Part shown: in pieces, positions 9,922-19,338 of the stretch
How positions within the stretch are numbered: the stretch's first letter is position 1
Layout of the letters: each line of letters opens with the position of its first letter
Source: Peribacillus huizhouensis
GTDB lineage: Bacteria; Bacillota; Bacilli; Bacillales; DSM-1321
Assembly: GCF_014138605.1 (NCBI RefSeq)
Contig: NZ_JACJHX010000015.1
Span: 48,265-112,264, forward strand
Length of the DNA: 64,000 bases
Reading direction: 5' to 3'
Program-made: the position numbers and the translations under genes
The notes under the pieces: generated by a model
Seen by the model: the letters and a program-made list of their open reading frames with translations, nothing else
Databases searched by the model: none
Told to the model about the DNA's origin: nothing

Positions 9922-11967
9922 ATGAATAAAAAGACTGTCGTAGCCCTATTAATCATCATCACTATTTTGCTAAATGCTTATTTGAATCTTAGATACGATT
10001 CAGATCTTTTTGCTTTCATAAATGATGATCAAAGGCTGTCAAAGAGTGAAAAGCATTGGCTGGATAATCACGGTAGCTTCATCTATAGCTCTGATTACAA
10101 TTCTCCACCTCTTAGGTATATAGATGAGAACAGTCAATACCAAGGTGTAATCGTCGACTATATGAGTGCCCTTTCTATCAACTTAGAAACAAAAATGAAA
10201 TTTAAACCTGAAGCTACTTGGAATGGTGCATACGAAAATGTGAAAAGCGGAAAAGCAGATTATATTGACATGATTGAATCTCCAAAAAGGAATCTCCGCT
10301 TCAATTTTTCAAAGCCAATCTACAAGTTAAGGGGAGCTGCAGCATTTAAAAAGGGGAAAAGTGAATTAACAAATGTTTTGGATTTGAAAAATAAAACGAT
10401 TGCGGTTCAAAGATCTGACTATGCAGTAGAGTTTTTAATGACAAATGTTAAAGGGGCAGATATTGTTCAAACGAACAACATGAGTGAAGCCTTAATAAAG
10501 CTTAAAAATGGAGAAGTAGATGCAGTAGTAGGGGATGAGCCTGTAATCAAATATATTGCAGCAAGATTATCTATTGAAAATGGTATAAGCTTTTCTGAAA
10601 AACCACTTTATGAAGAAAATGTTGTACTCGCTGTTGCAAAGTCTCAAAAAGAAATGATTTCCATACTAAATAAGAGCATAACAGAGCTTGATAAGAAAAA
10701 TACGATGCAAAAGATACAAGAAAAGTGGTTTGGAGCGTACTCCCTCTCAAAAAATGAAAAACAAGAAAAGATGATCTCCATATTCCTTTCATCTATTTCT
10801 ATTTTAATACTACTTTCTTATATATTTTACAGCTGGAACAGACAGCTAAAAAATGAGGTCAAAATAAGGACAAAACAGCTTAACTTAAGCAGAAATAGCC
10901 TTATAGAAACTTTAGATGGATTTACAGATTATTTGGTAGTTATTGATAATAATGGAAAAGTGATTCTAGCAAATCGCTCGTTCGGCAAAAAGTTTGGAAA
11001 GGCTAAGGAATATTTAATAGGCAAAAATTATAATGAGTTAATAAATTTTCCATGCTGGGATTATGCAATGGGAATGATTAAGGATACTTTTGAAAATGGA
11101 AATGGGCTATTCAAGGAATACAAGTGCAATGGTAGCGTTTATAGCATTAATACTTTTCCGATAAGAGAAGGATCGGAGAATATAGAAAGAGTGCTTACAG
11201 TTATTAAAGACATTACAAAGATAAAAGTCAGTGAAAAAATGCTTCTCCACGAAGATAAGATGGTTGCCATCGGCCAACTTGCAGCAGCCGTAGCCCATGA
11301 AATTAGAAACCCCCTTGGGATCATAAGAAATTATGCATACATTATCAAGACAAATGATGAGAACTTAGAAACTACACAAAGATCAATCGCAGCGATAGAA
11401 AGTTCTGTAAAGCGGGCAAGTGGGATCATAGATAATTTGCTTAACTTTTCAAGGCTTTGTCCCAACACAGTCATTAAAACGAATATGAAACAATTTATAC
11501 AGTCAATTTTCAACTTGTATACAAAACCTATGCAGAATAAGGGAATACAGTGCTCCGTGATTTGTAGTGAAAATTCAGAGTGTTTTGTAAACCAGGAATC
11601 ATTAAAGCACATTATGACTAATCTTATATCGAATTCGATTGATGCGATCGAACAAAATGGCATGATAGACGTAAAATGTATGACATATAATGAGAAAGTT
11701 GTTATTGAAATTTCAGATACTGGTTCGGGTATAAAGGAAGAAAATATTGAAAGCGCCTTCAACCCCTTCTTTACTACGAAAGAGCCTGGAAAGGGTACGG
11801 GACTTGGTTTATATATAGTTTACAACGAAGTAAAAAAATGTTCTGGAGAAGTTAATGTATACAGCACGTATGGAAAAGGAACGACATTCAAGGTGAGTCT
11901 GCCGTTAGAAACTAGAGAATTAAGGGGAAATACTAAGAGTATAGAAGGTGAATCTATTGATCAATAA
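9922..11967 (+). CDS. Sensor histidine kinase with extracytoplasmic solute-binding domain
   Basis: This membrane sensor has about 681 residues. From the chosen ATG (MNKKTVVALL): membrane helix ~5-22, an outside family-3 solute-binding (amino-acid-binding type) domain ~45-265 (LRYIDENSQYQGVIVDYMSA, VAVAKS), membrane helix ~285-303 and a PAS domain ~325-435. Then HisKA follows with phospho-His in AVAHEIRNPLG and HATPase with NLISNSIDAIEQNG, DTGSGI and GTGLGLY. Fusion of a binding-protein domain to the kinase suggests direct sensing of a small ligand, perhaps an amino acid. Its 3' end overlaps the regulator gene, so they form an operon. A decayed copy of its 5' part lies at 5330-5545. An upstream ATG at 9865 would add 19 unlikely residues. 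Confidence 0.88.
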   Translation: MNKKTVVALLIIITILLNAYLNLRYDSDLFAFINDDQRLSKSEKHWLDNHGSFIYSSDYNSPPLRYIDENSQYQGVIVDYMSALSINLETKMKFKPEATWNGAYENVKSGKADYIDMIESPKRNLRFNFSKPIYKLRGAAAFKKGKSELTNVLDLKNKTIAVQRSDYAVEFLMTNVKGADIVQTNNMSEALIKLKNGEVDAVVGDEPVIKYIAARLSIENGISFSEKPLYEENVVLAVAKSQKEMISILNKSITELDKKNTMQKIQEKWFGAYSLSKNEKQEKMISIFLSSISILILLSYIFYSWNRQLKNEVKIRTKQLNLSRNSLIETLDGFTDYLVVIDNNGKVILANRSFGKKFGKAKEYLIGKNYNELINFPCWDYAMGMIKDTFENGNGLFKEYKCNGSVYSINTFPIREGSENIERVLTVIKDITKIKVSEKMLLHEDKMVAIGQLAAAVAHEIRNPLGIIRNYAYIIKTNDENLETTQRSIAAIESSVKRASGIIDNLLNFSRLCPNTVIKTNMKQFIQSIFNLYTKPMQNKGIQCSVICSENSECFVNQESLKHIMTNLISNSIDAIEQNGMIDVKCMTYNEKVVIEISDTGSGIKEENIESAFNPFFTTKEPGKGTGLGLYIVYNEVKKCSGEVNVYSTYGKGTTFKVSLPLETRELRGNTKSIEGESIDQ

Positions 11968-13327
11968 AAAACAAATAAAAATATTAACTCTAGACGACGA
12001 AGTTGAATATACTCAAACACTTTTTCATATACTGAGTAATAGCGGATACGCCGTTAAGACATCCAATTCACCAATAGAAGCATTCGAAATGATGAAAAAT
12101 GAAAGTTTTGACGTAGTCATTACAGATCTTATGATGCCGACTATAGATGGAATACAAGTGCTTAAACACATAAAAGAATATTACCCAAAGACACAAGTCA
12201 TTATTATAACAGGCTATGGAACGATAGAAAATGCTGTTGAGGCAATTAAAAAAGGGGCTTTAACTTATTTTATAAAAGGACATGATCCTGAAAATCTTCT
12301 TCAGGAAATTGAAAACATAAAAAGCATGAAAGAAGAAGGTGTTTTAAAGAATTTAGATAATGAAAAGCAATTCTCAGAAGTTAATGGATTTTTACTAGAG
12401 ACAAAAAGTAAGGTTTTTGCAAAGACTCTCGAAATTGCTCAAAAAGCAGCAAAAAGTAATGTGAACATATTGATACTCGGAGAATCGGGTGTAGGTAAAG
12501 AAGTGTTTGCAAGATTCATACATGACAGTAGTAGAAGAAGCTCCGGTTCGTTTGTTCCTATAAACTGCCACTCATTTTCAGAAAGTCTTTTGGAATCTGA
12601 GCTTTTTGGACATGAAAAAGGAGCATTTACTGGAGCGGCTGCAACTAGAATTGGAAGATTCGAAACTGCCGATGGAGGAACTCTTTTTCTTGATGAAATA
12701 GGAGATACATCCCTTGATACCCAGGTCAAGCTTTTAAGAGTACTTGAATCAAAGAGTATACAAAAAGTTGGTAGTAACGCTTCAAAAAAACTTGATTTCA
12801 GACTAGTCAGTGCTACAAATCAAAATCTTCAGGAAGAAATAACGCTTGGAAATTTTAGAGAAGACTTTTTCTACAGGATAAGCAGTATTGTCATAAGAAT
12901 ACCACCTCTTCGAGCAAGAAAAGAAGATTTGGAAAGCCTTATTGCCTTTTTCATGAAAAAGGCACAGAAAGAGCAGATGATAAAGATTTCTAACATGGAG
13001 CCGGAAGTAAAGAATTTTCTATTACAATATGATTATCCTGGGAATGTCAGAGAGTTAAAAAACATAATAGAAAGGCTTGTAGTGCTTTCTGAAGATGGAG
13101 TGATCACAAAAGATACTCTTCCTATATGTACAAATTATGAAAAGAAACTTGTTGAAAGCAGAGGTTTTGAAATAAAACCTCTCAAAGATATTAGAAAAGA
13201 TTTTGAGATCGAGTATATCCAAAAAGTTTTACATGCTTGTTCAGGAAATTTAACTGAAGCTGCACGACATTTGGCAATAAGCAGAAGACAATTATTTAAC
13301 AAAGTTTCTGATTATGGACTAAAATGA
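11957..13327 (+). CDS. NtrC-family sigma-54 dependent response regulator
   Basis: Phosphorylated by the overlapping kinase, it should activate sigma-54 promoters. Domains: receiver ~1-120 (acidic LDDE near the start, phospho-Asp in VVITDLMMP, TGYGT), AAA+ ~145-375 and a Fis-type helix-turn-helix at the C-terminus (NLTEAARHLAISRRQLFNK). The AAA+ domain has Walker A GESGVGKE, the sigma-54 contact loop GAFTGA and Walker B LFLDEIGD. I prefer TTG 11957 (GGTG ribosome site, 6-base spacing) to GTG 11948; either start overlaps the end of the kinase gene. A sigma-54 promoter lies 163 bases past its stop, before a YkvI-type transporter, its likely target. Confidence 0.9.
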   Translation: MINKKQIKILTLDDEVEYTQTLFHILSNSGYAVKTSNSPIEAFEMMKNESFDVVITDLMMPTIDGIQVLKHIKEYYPKTQVIIITGYGTIENAVEAIKKGALTYFIKGHDPENLLQEIENIKSMKEEGVLKNLDNEKQFSEVNGFLLETKSKVFAKTLEIAQKAAKSNVNILILGESGVGKEVFARFIHDSSRRSSGSFVPINCHSFSESLLESELFGHEKGAFTGAAATRIGRFETADGGTLFLDEIGDTSLDTQVKLLRVLESKSIQKVGSNASKKLDFRLVSATNQNLQEEITLGNFREDFFYRISSIVIRIPPLRARKEDLESLIAFFMKKAQKEQMIKISNMEPEVKNFLLQYDYPGNVRELKNIIERLVVLSEDGVITKDTLPICTNYEKKLVESRGFEIKPLKDIRKDFEIEYIQKVLHACSGNLTEAARHLAISRRQLFNKVSDYGLK

Positions 13328-13388
13328 GTCAAATTGCCTTAAGTGGAAAGAAAATTCACTCTATTCGGGAAATTTATTTCCAATTAAG

Positions 13389-13428
13389 AAAAAATCCGAA
13401 ATGATAATAAATCATTTCGGATTTTTTT
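13389..13428 (+). terminator. Intrinsic terminator after the two-component genes
   Basis: Perfect 17-base arms (13389-13405 and 13411-13427) surround a 5-base loop, starting with an A run and ending in a T run. Confidence 0.92.
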
Positions 13429-13489
13429 GTTGTCTAACTCATTGAAAATACTGATACTAGAAGATTTCAAATTACAATTTTCATAGAAT

Positions 13490-13505
13490 TGGCATACTAA
13501 TTGCA
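13490..13505 (+). promoter_or_regulatory. Sigma-54 (RpoN/SigL) promoter
   Basis: TGGCATACTAATTGCA contains the invariant GG at -24 and GC at -12 separated by exactly 10 bases (consensus TGGCAC-N5-TTGCW, one mismatch). It lies between the sigma-54 activator gene and the YkvI-type transporter, in the right direction. This is strong evidence that the transporter belongs to the regulon of the two-component system. Confidence 0.85.
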
Positions 13506-14050
13506 TGTATATAAGAAAGGAGGAAATTTATAGATCAACCATCTACTAAAGTAGGCGGAATATATTTGGTCTAGAGCCCACTGAAGCACAAACACTCAAA
13601 AAAAGGTTAAAAAACAGAAAAGGCTAAAAACAGATACGGTTTAAAGCCGGTGGTTTTAGACCAGGCATTTTTTAATAAATTCATAGGGAGGTTGAAAAGT
13701 TATCTCAGCTAATTGAAGGAATGGGAATACTGAAATCCATTATTTTAAGGGACAGTGCTTTATTAAGTAAAGAATCCTTAATACAGTAGAAACCAATCTT
13801 ACATCTATACCTTCATTTTCTGTAAAAACTTTAGCGTATGTTTTGAGCATATAGTTGGAAGGACCCTGTTAAGAAAGAATAAACAAAATTAAAGGGGATG
13901 ATAAAAGAGGTTAGGGATTGTTGAGGTTAAAAATGAAAGCGTTTTAAATCAAAAAAAACTCAAGATGTGTATGAAACTAGCAGGTTAAGTTTTCAATACT
14001 CGGCACAAGCCGGTAAATACAATCAAACAATGTGAACAGGAGATATGAAT
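13506..14050 (+). other. Leader between sigma-54 promoter and transporter, possibly a decayed gene
   Basis: An excellent ribosome site (AAAGGAGG at 13517-13524) is followed by no start codon and by short broken frames (for example DQPSTKVGGIYL, EVEKLSQLIEGMGILKS, then a stop). This looks like one or two decayed small genes. I do not recognise them. The transporter start lies about 545 bases from the promoter. Confidence 0.4.
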
Positions 14051-15169
14051 ATGGATCGTAATAAAGTAGAATTAAAACAAGTTATTGCTTTTAGCGGAGC
14101 TTTTATAGCATTTTTAATAGGATCAGGATTTGCAACGGGACAGGAAATTATGCAGTATTTTGTTGCATATGGATATATGGGTGTGGCTGGAGCAGTAGTC
14201 GTTTTCCTTCTTTTTATGTACGTAGGAGTTAGTTTTATAACAACAGGGTATGAGCGTAAATTTCCGAAACCCAATGATATTTACACATATTATTGCGGAA
14301 AGACAATAGGTAAATTCTTCGATTACTTTTCAATACTATTTATTTATCTATCATTTATTGTAATGATAGGAGGAGCAGGAGCCACACTAAAACAGCAATA
14401 TGACCTTCCAATTTCAGTTGGAGGTATAGGAATGGCCGTACTTGTAGGAGTTACGGTAATATTGGGACTTAACAAAATAGTTGATGTAATCGGTAAGATC
14501 GGACCAGTAATATGTGTTATGGCCATACTATTAGGAATTTCAGCAATCATTATGAATCCTTCTGGTTTAGGTAACGCTACTCAGATTATACCTAACTTAG
14601 ATTTATTAAAGGCATCGAGCAATTGGATATTCGCAGCGGCTTCTTATGTAGGATTTTGTATGTTATGGCTAGCTGCATTTATGTCTTCAATGGGGGCAAC
14701 GGCAGTAAACAAAAAAACAGCATCTTTTGGTGCAATTTTTGGAGCGCTTGGTTTTTCAGTAGCTGTCATCGTGCTAACTTTAGGACTTATGGCGAATATT
14801 CAGCAAGTCGAAGGGGCTTTAGTACCCACATTAATTTTAGCAGGAAATATACATCCTAGTGTAGCAATATTATTTTCGTTGACAGTTGCAGGTGGAATCT
14901 ACACTACAGCTGTACCACTACTTTGGACAGTTTCAGCAAAGATTGCAGATGAAAAGAGTAATAGGTTTAAATATGTTACGATAATACTAGCAGTTATAGG
15001 ATTATTTGTTGGATTAAATATACCGTTTGATAGGCTAATAAATATTGTTTATGTAATTAACGGGTATGTAGGGGTACTCTTACTAGTTTTAATGATTATT
15101 AAAAGTATAAAAAATGTTATCGAGGTTAAAAAGGATAAAAACATTGCTGGCAAGACACTTGAAACGTAA
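14051..15169 (+). CDS. YkvI-type transporter (APC-like membrane carrier)
   Basis: This integral membrane protein has 372 residues and about 10 hydrophobic segments. It begins KQVIAFSGAFIAFLIGSGFA followed by TGQEIMQYF, the first-helix signature of the YkvI family, distant relatives of branched-chain amino-acid carriers. The substrate is unknown. I prefer the second ATG (14051, 9 bases after AGGAG) over 14045. It lies downstream of a sigma-54 promoter and a sigma-54 two-component system whose kinase has an amino-acid-binding type domain. Uptake of the ligand sensed by the kinase is a reasonable inference. A strong terminator follows. Confidence 0.8.
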   Translation: MDRNKVELKQVIAFSGAFIAFLIGSGFATGQEIMQYFVAYGYMGVAGAVVVFLLFMYVGVSFITTGYERKFPKPNDIYTYYCGKTIGKFFDYFSILFIYLSFIVMIGGAGATLKQQYDLPISVGGIGMAVLVGVTVILGLNKIVDVIGKIGPVICVMAILLGISAIIMNPSGLGNATQIIPNLDLLKASSNWIFAAASYVGFCMLWLAAFMSSMGATAVNKKTASFGAIFGALGFSVAVIVLTLGLMANIQQVEGALVPTLILAGNIHPSVAILFSLTVAGGIYTTAVPLLWTVSAKIADEKSNRFKYVTIILAVIGLFVGLNIPFDRLINIVYVINGYVGVLLLVLMIIKSIKNVIEVKKDKNIAGKTLET

Positions 15170-15253
15170 GTAATTTGGTTTAAAGTTTGTATTTCGATAA
15201 GTGGGAAGTAAGACCAAAATAAAAAATAAGCACACTTTCACGGTACGCACCAC

Positions 15254-15298
15254 AAATAACCGTCTATCATGATTTTTTTATCAGATAGACGGTTATTT
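15254..15298 (+). terminator. Intrinsic terminator after the YkvI-type gene
   Basis: AAATAACCGTCTATC pairs perfectly with GATAGACGGTTATTT around a T-rich 15-base loop. Sequence 15299-15558 holds no gene that I can support. Confidence 0.8.
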
Positions 15299-15558
15299 CA
15301 TTGTATCTGCCGCATTCTGCTTGGTTCATTTTTGACCAAGGCATATATTGTTGTAAAATTTCCGGATGTTTATAGGGGTTCAGTCGAGGTACGCGTAAAA
15401 ATGGGGCATACAATTTGGCCAATAATGACCTATTTCTTCGTCTTTCGGAATAGTAAATTTACTGAATAAGATCAGTGTCACTATAGGAACATATATAAGT
15501 AGAGAGCAGGTTAAAAGAAAGTTTCTACTCATCTATTACGTTTAATATCAGTTAAATA

Positions 15559-15714
15559 TTAGCTTTTATATCCATCTAGTTGTTGTTCAGTCATTTGTAC
15601 TAAGCGTTTTGTAATTTCATCACCTACAGATCTGTTGACGCGTGAGGTTGTTTCAGCTCCTAATGTAACTCCGAGCTCTTGTCCAATTTCATATTTCATT
15701 TGATCTCTAGTCAT
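15559..15714 (-). CDS. Alpha/beta-type small acid-soluble spore protein
   Basis: This 51-residue DNA-binding protein coats and protects spore [14 protein letters not shown] (~6-16) corresponds to the conserved MKYEIAQEFG block with the GPR protease site, and [18 protein letters not shown] (~29-46) is the second DNA-binding helix motif. Usual family length is 60-75; the N-terminal block LLVPGA..AL is absent. The frame begins [10 protein letters not shown] with AGGA about 9 bases upstream, and nothing upstream restores the missing block. It is therefore a shortened member. Expression in the forespore under sigma-G is expected from the family; no clear promoter was identified. Confidence 0.85.
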   Translation of the reverse strand: MTRDQMKYEIGQELGVTLGAETTSRVNRSVGDEITKRLVQMTEQQLDGYKS

Positions 15715-15966
15715 GATGCACAATTCCTAAGCATTTTAAATTACGGTGTTTTTAATAAAGACTTACAGAAGGGAGAAAAGATTGGAAACCAAGTATTGGT
15801 ATGAAGAGGATATTACATAATTAACAGGAGTGAATGTTTGTCTAATGAATTCTAATTAATTTTGAACAGACTCTAATCAAACAGGAGAAGATAACCTGTG
15901 GTATATTTGAAAGAATAATGTCTGTCATCGGCCTGTTACAAATTTTGATGAGACCCTTCAATTATT

Positions 15967-15992
15967 AACCCGCTGTTTTTGGCGGGTTTTTG
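15967..15992 (+). terminator. Short intrinsic terminator
   Basis: AACCCGC pairs with GCGGGTT, followed by TTTTTG. No gene directly precedes it on this strand. The 15715-15966 region has no supported gene, so it may end an unseen short transcript or the leader of map. Confidence 0.55.
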
Positions 15993-16079
15993 TTGCATTT
16001 TATAGCGGAAAAGGCATATGATAGGGAAGAATTGTCTAAGAGGCAAAGGAAATACGAATTTATATGAAAGAGGATTATC

Positions 16080-16829
16080 ATGATTACATTAAAAAGTGAA
16101 CGCGAAATAGAAAAAATGCATGAAGCTGGAAAGTTATTAGCGGCTACTCATAAAGAAATTGCTAAAATGATTAAACCGGGCATAACTCCTATGGATATTG
16201 AGAAATTTGTTGAAAAATTCCTAGCAGATCATGGGGCTACACCGGAACAAAAAGGCTACCAAGGATACCCGTATGCAACATGTGCATCTGTGAATGATGA
16301 AGTTTGCCATGGTTTTCCTACAGATAAACCGTTAGAGAGCGGTGATATCATTACGGTTGATATGGTTGTTCGATTGAATGGCGGCTTAGCTGACTCTGCT
16401 TGGACTTATGCGGTTGGTGAAGTATCTGAAGAAACACAGAAATTATTAGATGTGACAAAAACAGCACTTTATAAAGGGATTGAAGCGGCCGTAGTAGGAA
16501 ATAGGTTAGGGGATATCGGTCATGCTATTCAGTCGTATGCAGAAGGTGAACAGTTTTCTGTTGTACGCGATTTTACCGGTCATGGTATCGGGAAAACGAT
16601 GCATGAAGAGCCAACTGTGCTTCATTACGGGAAACCAGGTAAAGGAACCCGTTTGAAGGAAGGTATGACCATTACGATAGAACCAATGCTAAACGCTGGA
16701 TCATGGCATTGTAAAATGGACAGCAATGGCTGGACTGCAAGAACAGCTGATGGCAAACTTTCTGCTCAATATGAGCACACAATTGTTATTACAAAAGATG
16801 GGCCAGTAATTTTAACTGATCAAGATTAA
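16080..16829 (+). CDS. map: Type I methionine aminopeptidase
   Basis: It removes the initiator methionine from nascent proteins. At 249 residues it has normal length. Metal ligands sit in the usual places: DMVVRLNGGLADSAWT (two Asp; the first in ITVDM), GHGIGKTMHEEP (His and Glu region), and TIEPML. QYEHTIVIT near the end carries the last Glu. It resembles the second Bacillus enzyme (YflG type) rather than the ribosomal-operon copy. The ATG is preceded by AAAGAGGA. It is monocistronic with a terminator right after. Confidence 0.92.
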   Translation: MITLKSEREIEKMHEAGKLLAATHKEIAKMIKPGITPMDIEKFVEKFLADHGATPEQKGYQGYPYATCASVNDEVCHGFPTDKPLESGDIITVDMVVRLNGGLADSAWTYAVGEVSEETQKLLDVTKTALYKGIEAAVVGNRLGDIGHAIQSYAEGEQFSVVRDFTGHGIGKTMHEEPTVLHYGKPGKGTRLKEGMTITIEPMLNAGSWHCKMDSNGWTARTADGKLSAQYEHTIVITKDGPVILTDQD

Positions 16830-16833
16830 TCTG

Positions 16834-16867
16834 AAAAACGTGAGGGGATTATACCTTCGCGTTTTTA
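16834..16867 (+). terminator. Intrinsic terminator after map
   Basis: AAAAACGTGAGG pairs imperfectly with CCTTCGCGTTTTT and is followed by a T tract. From here to 17297 no gene is seen. Confidence 0.65.
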
Positions 16868-17297
16868 TTTTTTTAGCGGATAACTTTCAAAAGCAAGTTT
16901 TTAGCATCCATCCAGTAGGAACTTAGGCTTTACTAAAGATTTTTACCTAAACAATCAATTTATGTTCATGTATGATTCGATTTCTTTTAAATATGAGGAC
17001 GGTTGTCCAATCCAATACGATAAGTAAACATATTTTAGTAGAGGTGTTCTTAGCAGCGAATACTTCTAGAATTTTGGAGTTGGACAAGTTGTCATTCAGA
17101 ATGGTCGTATAATAACACTAACAAGCCTTTACACGAAGAAATGAAATAATAGACTACAACTTCTAAAACGGCTATAAAACACTAAGAAACACCTGTTATG
17201 TATTTGATTAAATACTAAATGGCTGCCTTTCATTTATGAGTTAATAAGAGTAAGGCATATATGATAAGGTTCTGCCAACAAAAAGGAGGGCTGAACT

Positions 17298-17447
17298 ATG
17301 TATATGCTATCTACAACGAGTAAGAGTCATATTGATCCTATACCGGAATATCTAGGCATGGGAACACTTGTATACGCCAATTTCTTTGCCTATATAAGGG
17401 AGCTTGACGATTATTCTGAAAGCGAATTTCAACACGAAGTATTTTAG
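17298..17447 (+). CDS. Hypothetical 49-residue protein
   Basis: The small frame begins MYMLSTTSKSHIDPIPEYLG and ends SEFQHEVF. It has an excellent ribosome site (AAAAGGAGGG, 7 bases before ATG), which is the main support. The sequence is acidic with a short hydrophobic middle (LVYANFFAYI). I do not recognise a family. It could be the start of a gene that has lost its 3' part. Confidence 0.45.
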   Translation: MYMLSTTSKSHIDPIPEYLGMGTLVYANFFAYIRELDDYSESEFQHEVF

Positions 17448-17716
17448 AGTTAAACTTGAATAAAACTACTGCTAGCTAGTGAAATGGTTGTCCCCAAAAA
17501 ACGGTAGGTCAGACGAGGAAACTTATAAATAGTTTTAAAAACAATATATGTAACACGAAAAACTGTTTATTAAGAGCGAGATCAGATCCGTTGTTTGGGA
17601 CAGCCTCAATTCAGTTTATTTTTAAAAGATGATGGATTATGCTCGATGTAAAATGGTAGGAATGAAATTATGGTGTAAGTGTTGAGTTTATTACAGTAAT
17701 AAGCAGTCCTATCAAA

Positions 17717-17745
17717 AAAAGGCTGTCCATTCATGACAGCCTTTT
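17717..17745. terminator. Bidirectional terminator before the P450 gene
   Basis: AAAAGGCTGTC pairs perfectly with GACAGCCTTTT around 7 bases; it can end transcripts from both sides. The 17448-17716 stretch holds no supported gene. Confidence 0.85.
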
Positions 17746-17845
17746 AATTGGTCAAAGAAATAATTTGAAAGATTACTGCTACTAAGATGTTTTTCATTAT
17801 CTTTAATAAAATAGAGGGGCTCGGTAGTTGAATGGTTCATTTATA

Positions 17846-19210
17846 TCAAATTGATTTTCGTTCTTCTACTACCATTCGCAATCCACGCCTCGGTCTGAGT
17901 GTAATAGTTGGGATAGGGATTATTTCATGATGGTCTGGCGCAAGTTTTAGTCTGTACCGTTGAGCAATACAAGCTAGGACAAGTACCGCTTCCATCAAAG
18001 CAAAATGATTTCCGATACAAACTCTGGAACCTCCTCCAAACGGAAAATAAGCGTACGCAGGTATTGTTTTAATAAAGTTATTTTCAAATCGCTCAGGAAT
18101 AAAAGACTCTGGATTGTCAAAATACTCCGGTTTACGGTGCATCACATACTGACATACCATAACCATTTCCCCTTTTTTAAATTGATAACCTCCTATCATT
18201 ACATCTTCGTCGACTTCTCGTTCGACTATAAAAGAAGGGGGATATACGCGCAGAGATTCCCAAATAATATTTTGTGTATACGTTAAATTTTTGAAATCGT
18301 CAGGAGTGGGGGGACGACTACCAATTACAGTATCTATTTCATCAAAAAGTTTCTTTTCTACTTCAGGATTCTGAGAAAGCAAATATAAGGTCCAGGATAG
18401 CGCGTTTGCGGTTGTCTCATGACCGGCAAGGAAAGTGGTCATTAATTCATCACGTACTTGCTTGTTTGTCATACCTAATCTATTCTCATCATCTTTGGCA
18501 TTCATAAGAATACTAAGCATATCGTTATGACCCAATGGATCTTCTCTACGCTTTTCAATCATGCCATAGATTATTTGGTCGAGTTCTTGGATTACCTTTT
18601 TATATTGACGGTTATTTTTAGTTGGAACCCATAATGGCATTCGAACAATAGGTCTCATCCTTTTGACGGCCATTTTGATTACAGTTTCAACCGATTTCCC
18701 AAGAAGCTCATATCCCTGTTTTAAATCCATGCTGAACATCGTCTTACAAATGATTCCGAGAGTAATGCTCATCATATCCTGTGTAATTATTCGTTCTTCT
18801 CCATTTTTCCAAGTCGAAAGATAATCGGTTGTAATGTCAATCATATCTTGGCCATAACTACTGATATGTGATCTTTTAAAAGCGGGCTGAATAAGTCTTC
18901 GTTGACTCATATGAAATTCTTTTTCACTCGTAAAAAGGCCTTGGCCCATAACGTCTTCTAATGAATGCATGGCCTTTGATTTTATGAATGATTTTTGTTT
19001 TGTTACAAGTACTTCTTTGATTAAATCTGGATTAGATATTAGATAAACATTTTGAAAAGGTCCAAACTTAATTTTCGCAACGTCTCCATATTCGTTTGAT
19101 AAATGAGTAAAATAAGCAAGCGGGTCTGCTTGAAAATCCTTTATATGGCCAGTAAGTAGTTTTCCTTTTGGTCCTTGTGGGATGTTCGGTGAAATATTTG
19201 AATCGGTCAC
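17846..19210 (-). CDS. Cytochrome P450
   Basis: This soluble heme monooxygenase has 454 residues. The I-helix oxygen-binding motif is AGHETTANAL (~260-270), the ExxR motif is ESLR (K helix), and the heme loop is FGGGSRVCIGNHF with the thiolate cysteine near residue 400. No reductase is fused, so external electron donors are needed. The start is GTG with AAAGGAGG 13 bases upstream; an ATG nearer to it is out of frame. An alpha/beta hydrolase on the same strand lies upstream (260 bases, with a terminator between). The substrate is unknown; a fatty-acid or xenobiotic hydroxylase is possible. Confidence 0.92.
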   Translation of the reverse strand: MTDSNISPNIPQGPKGKLLTGHIKDFQADPLAYFTHLSNEYGDVAKIKFGPFQNVYLISNPDLIKEVLVTKQKSFIKSKAMHSLEDVMGQGLFTSEKEFHMSQRRLIQPAFKRSHISSYGQDMIDITTDYLSTWKNGEERIITQDMMSITLGIICKTMFSMDLKQGYELLGKSVETVIKMAVKRMRPIVRMPLWVPTKNNRQYKKVIQELDQIIYGMIEKRREDPLGHNDMLSILMNAKDDENRLGMTNKQVRDELMTTFLAGHETTANALSWTLYLLSQNPEVEKKLFDEIDTVIGSRPPTPDDFKNLTYTQNIIWESLRVYPPSFIVEREVDEDVMIGGYQFKKGEMVMVCQYVMHRKPEYFDNPESFIPERFENNFIKTIPAYAYFPFGGGSRVCIGNHFALMEAVLVLACIAQRYRLKLAPDHHEIIPIPTITLRPRRGLRMVVEERKSI

Positions 19211-19338
19211 TGTGGTGTCTCATCCTCCTTTTATGGAATACTCCTTTTATACTATGACAACGATGTATTTTGGCTTGGACTACGGTTAAGTACATAGATT
19301 AAATAAAGAAAATGGGCTATACCCTAAAAGTAAATAAT

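Noticed and set aside
11331..11762. 143-codon minus-strand frame inside the kinase gene
   Set aside because: A shadow of the kinase coding sequence; the opposite strand carries conserved HisKA/HATPase motifs.
15269..15469. 66-codon plus-strand frame
   Set aside because: It starts inside the terminator hairpin of the YkvI-type gene and has no ribosome site.
15870..15992. Riboswitch or T-box before map
   Set aside because: Only a short terminator is convincing; no aptamer or T-box consensus could be recognised.
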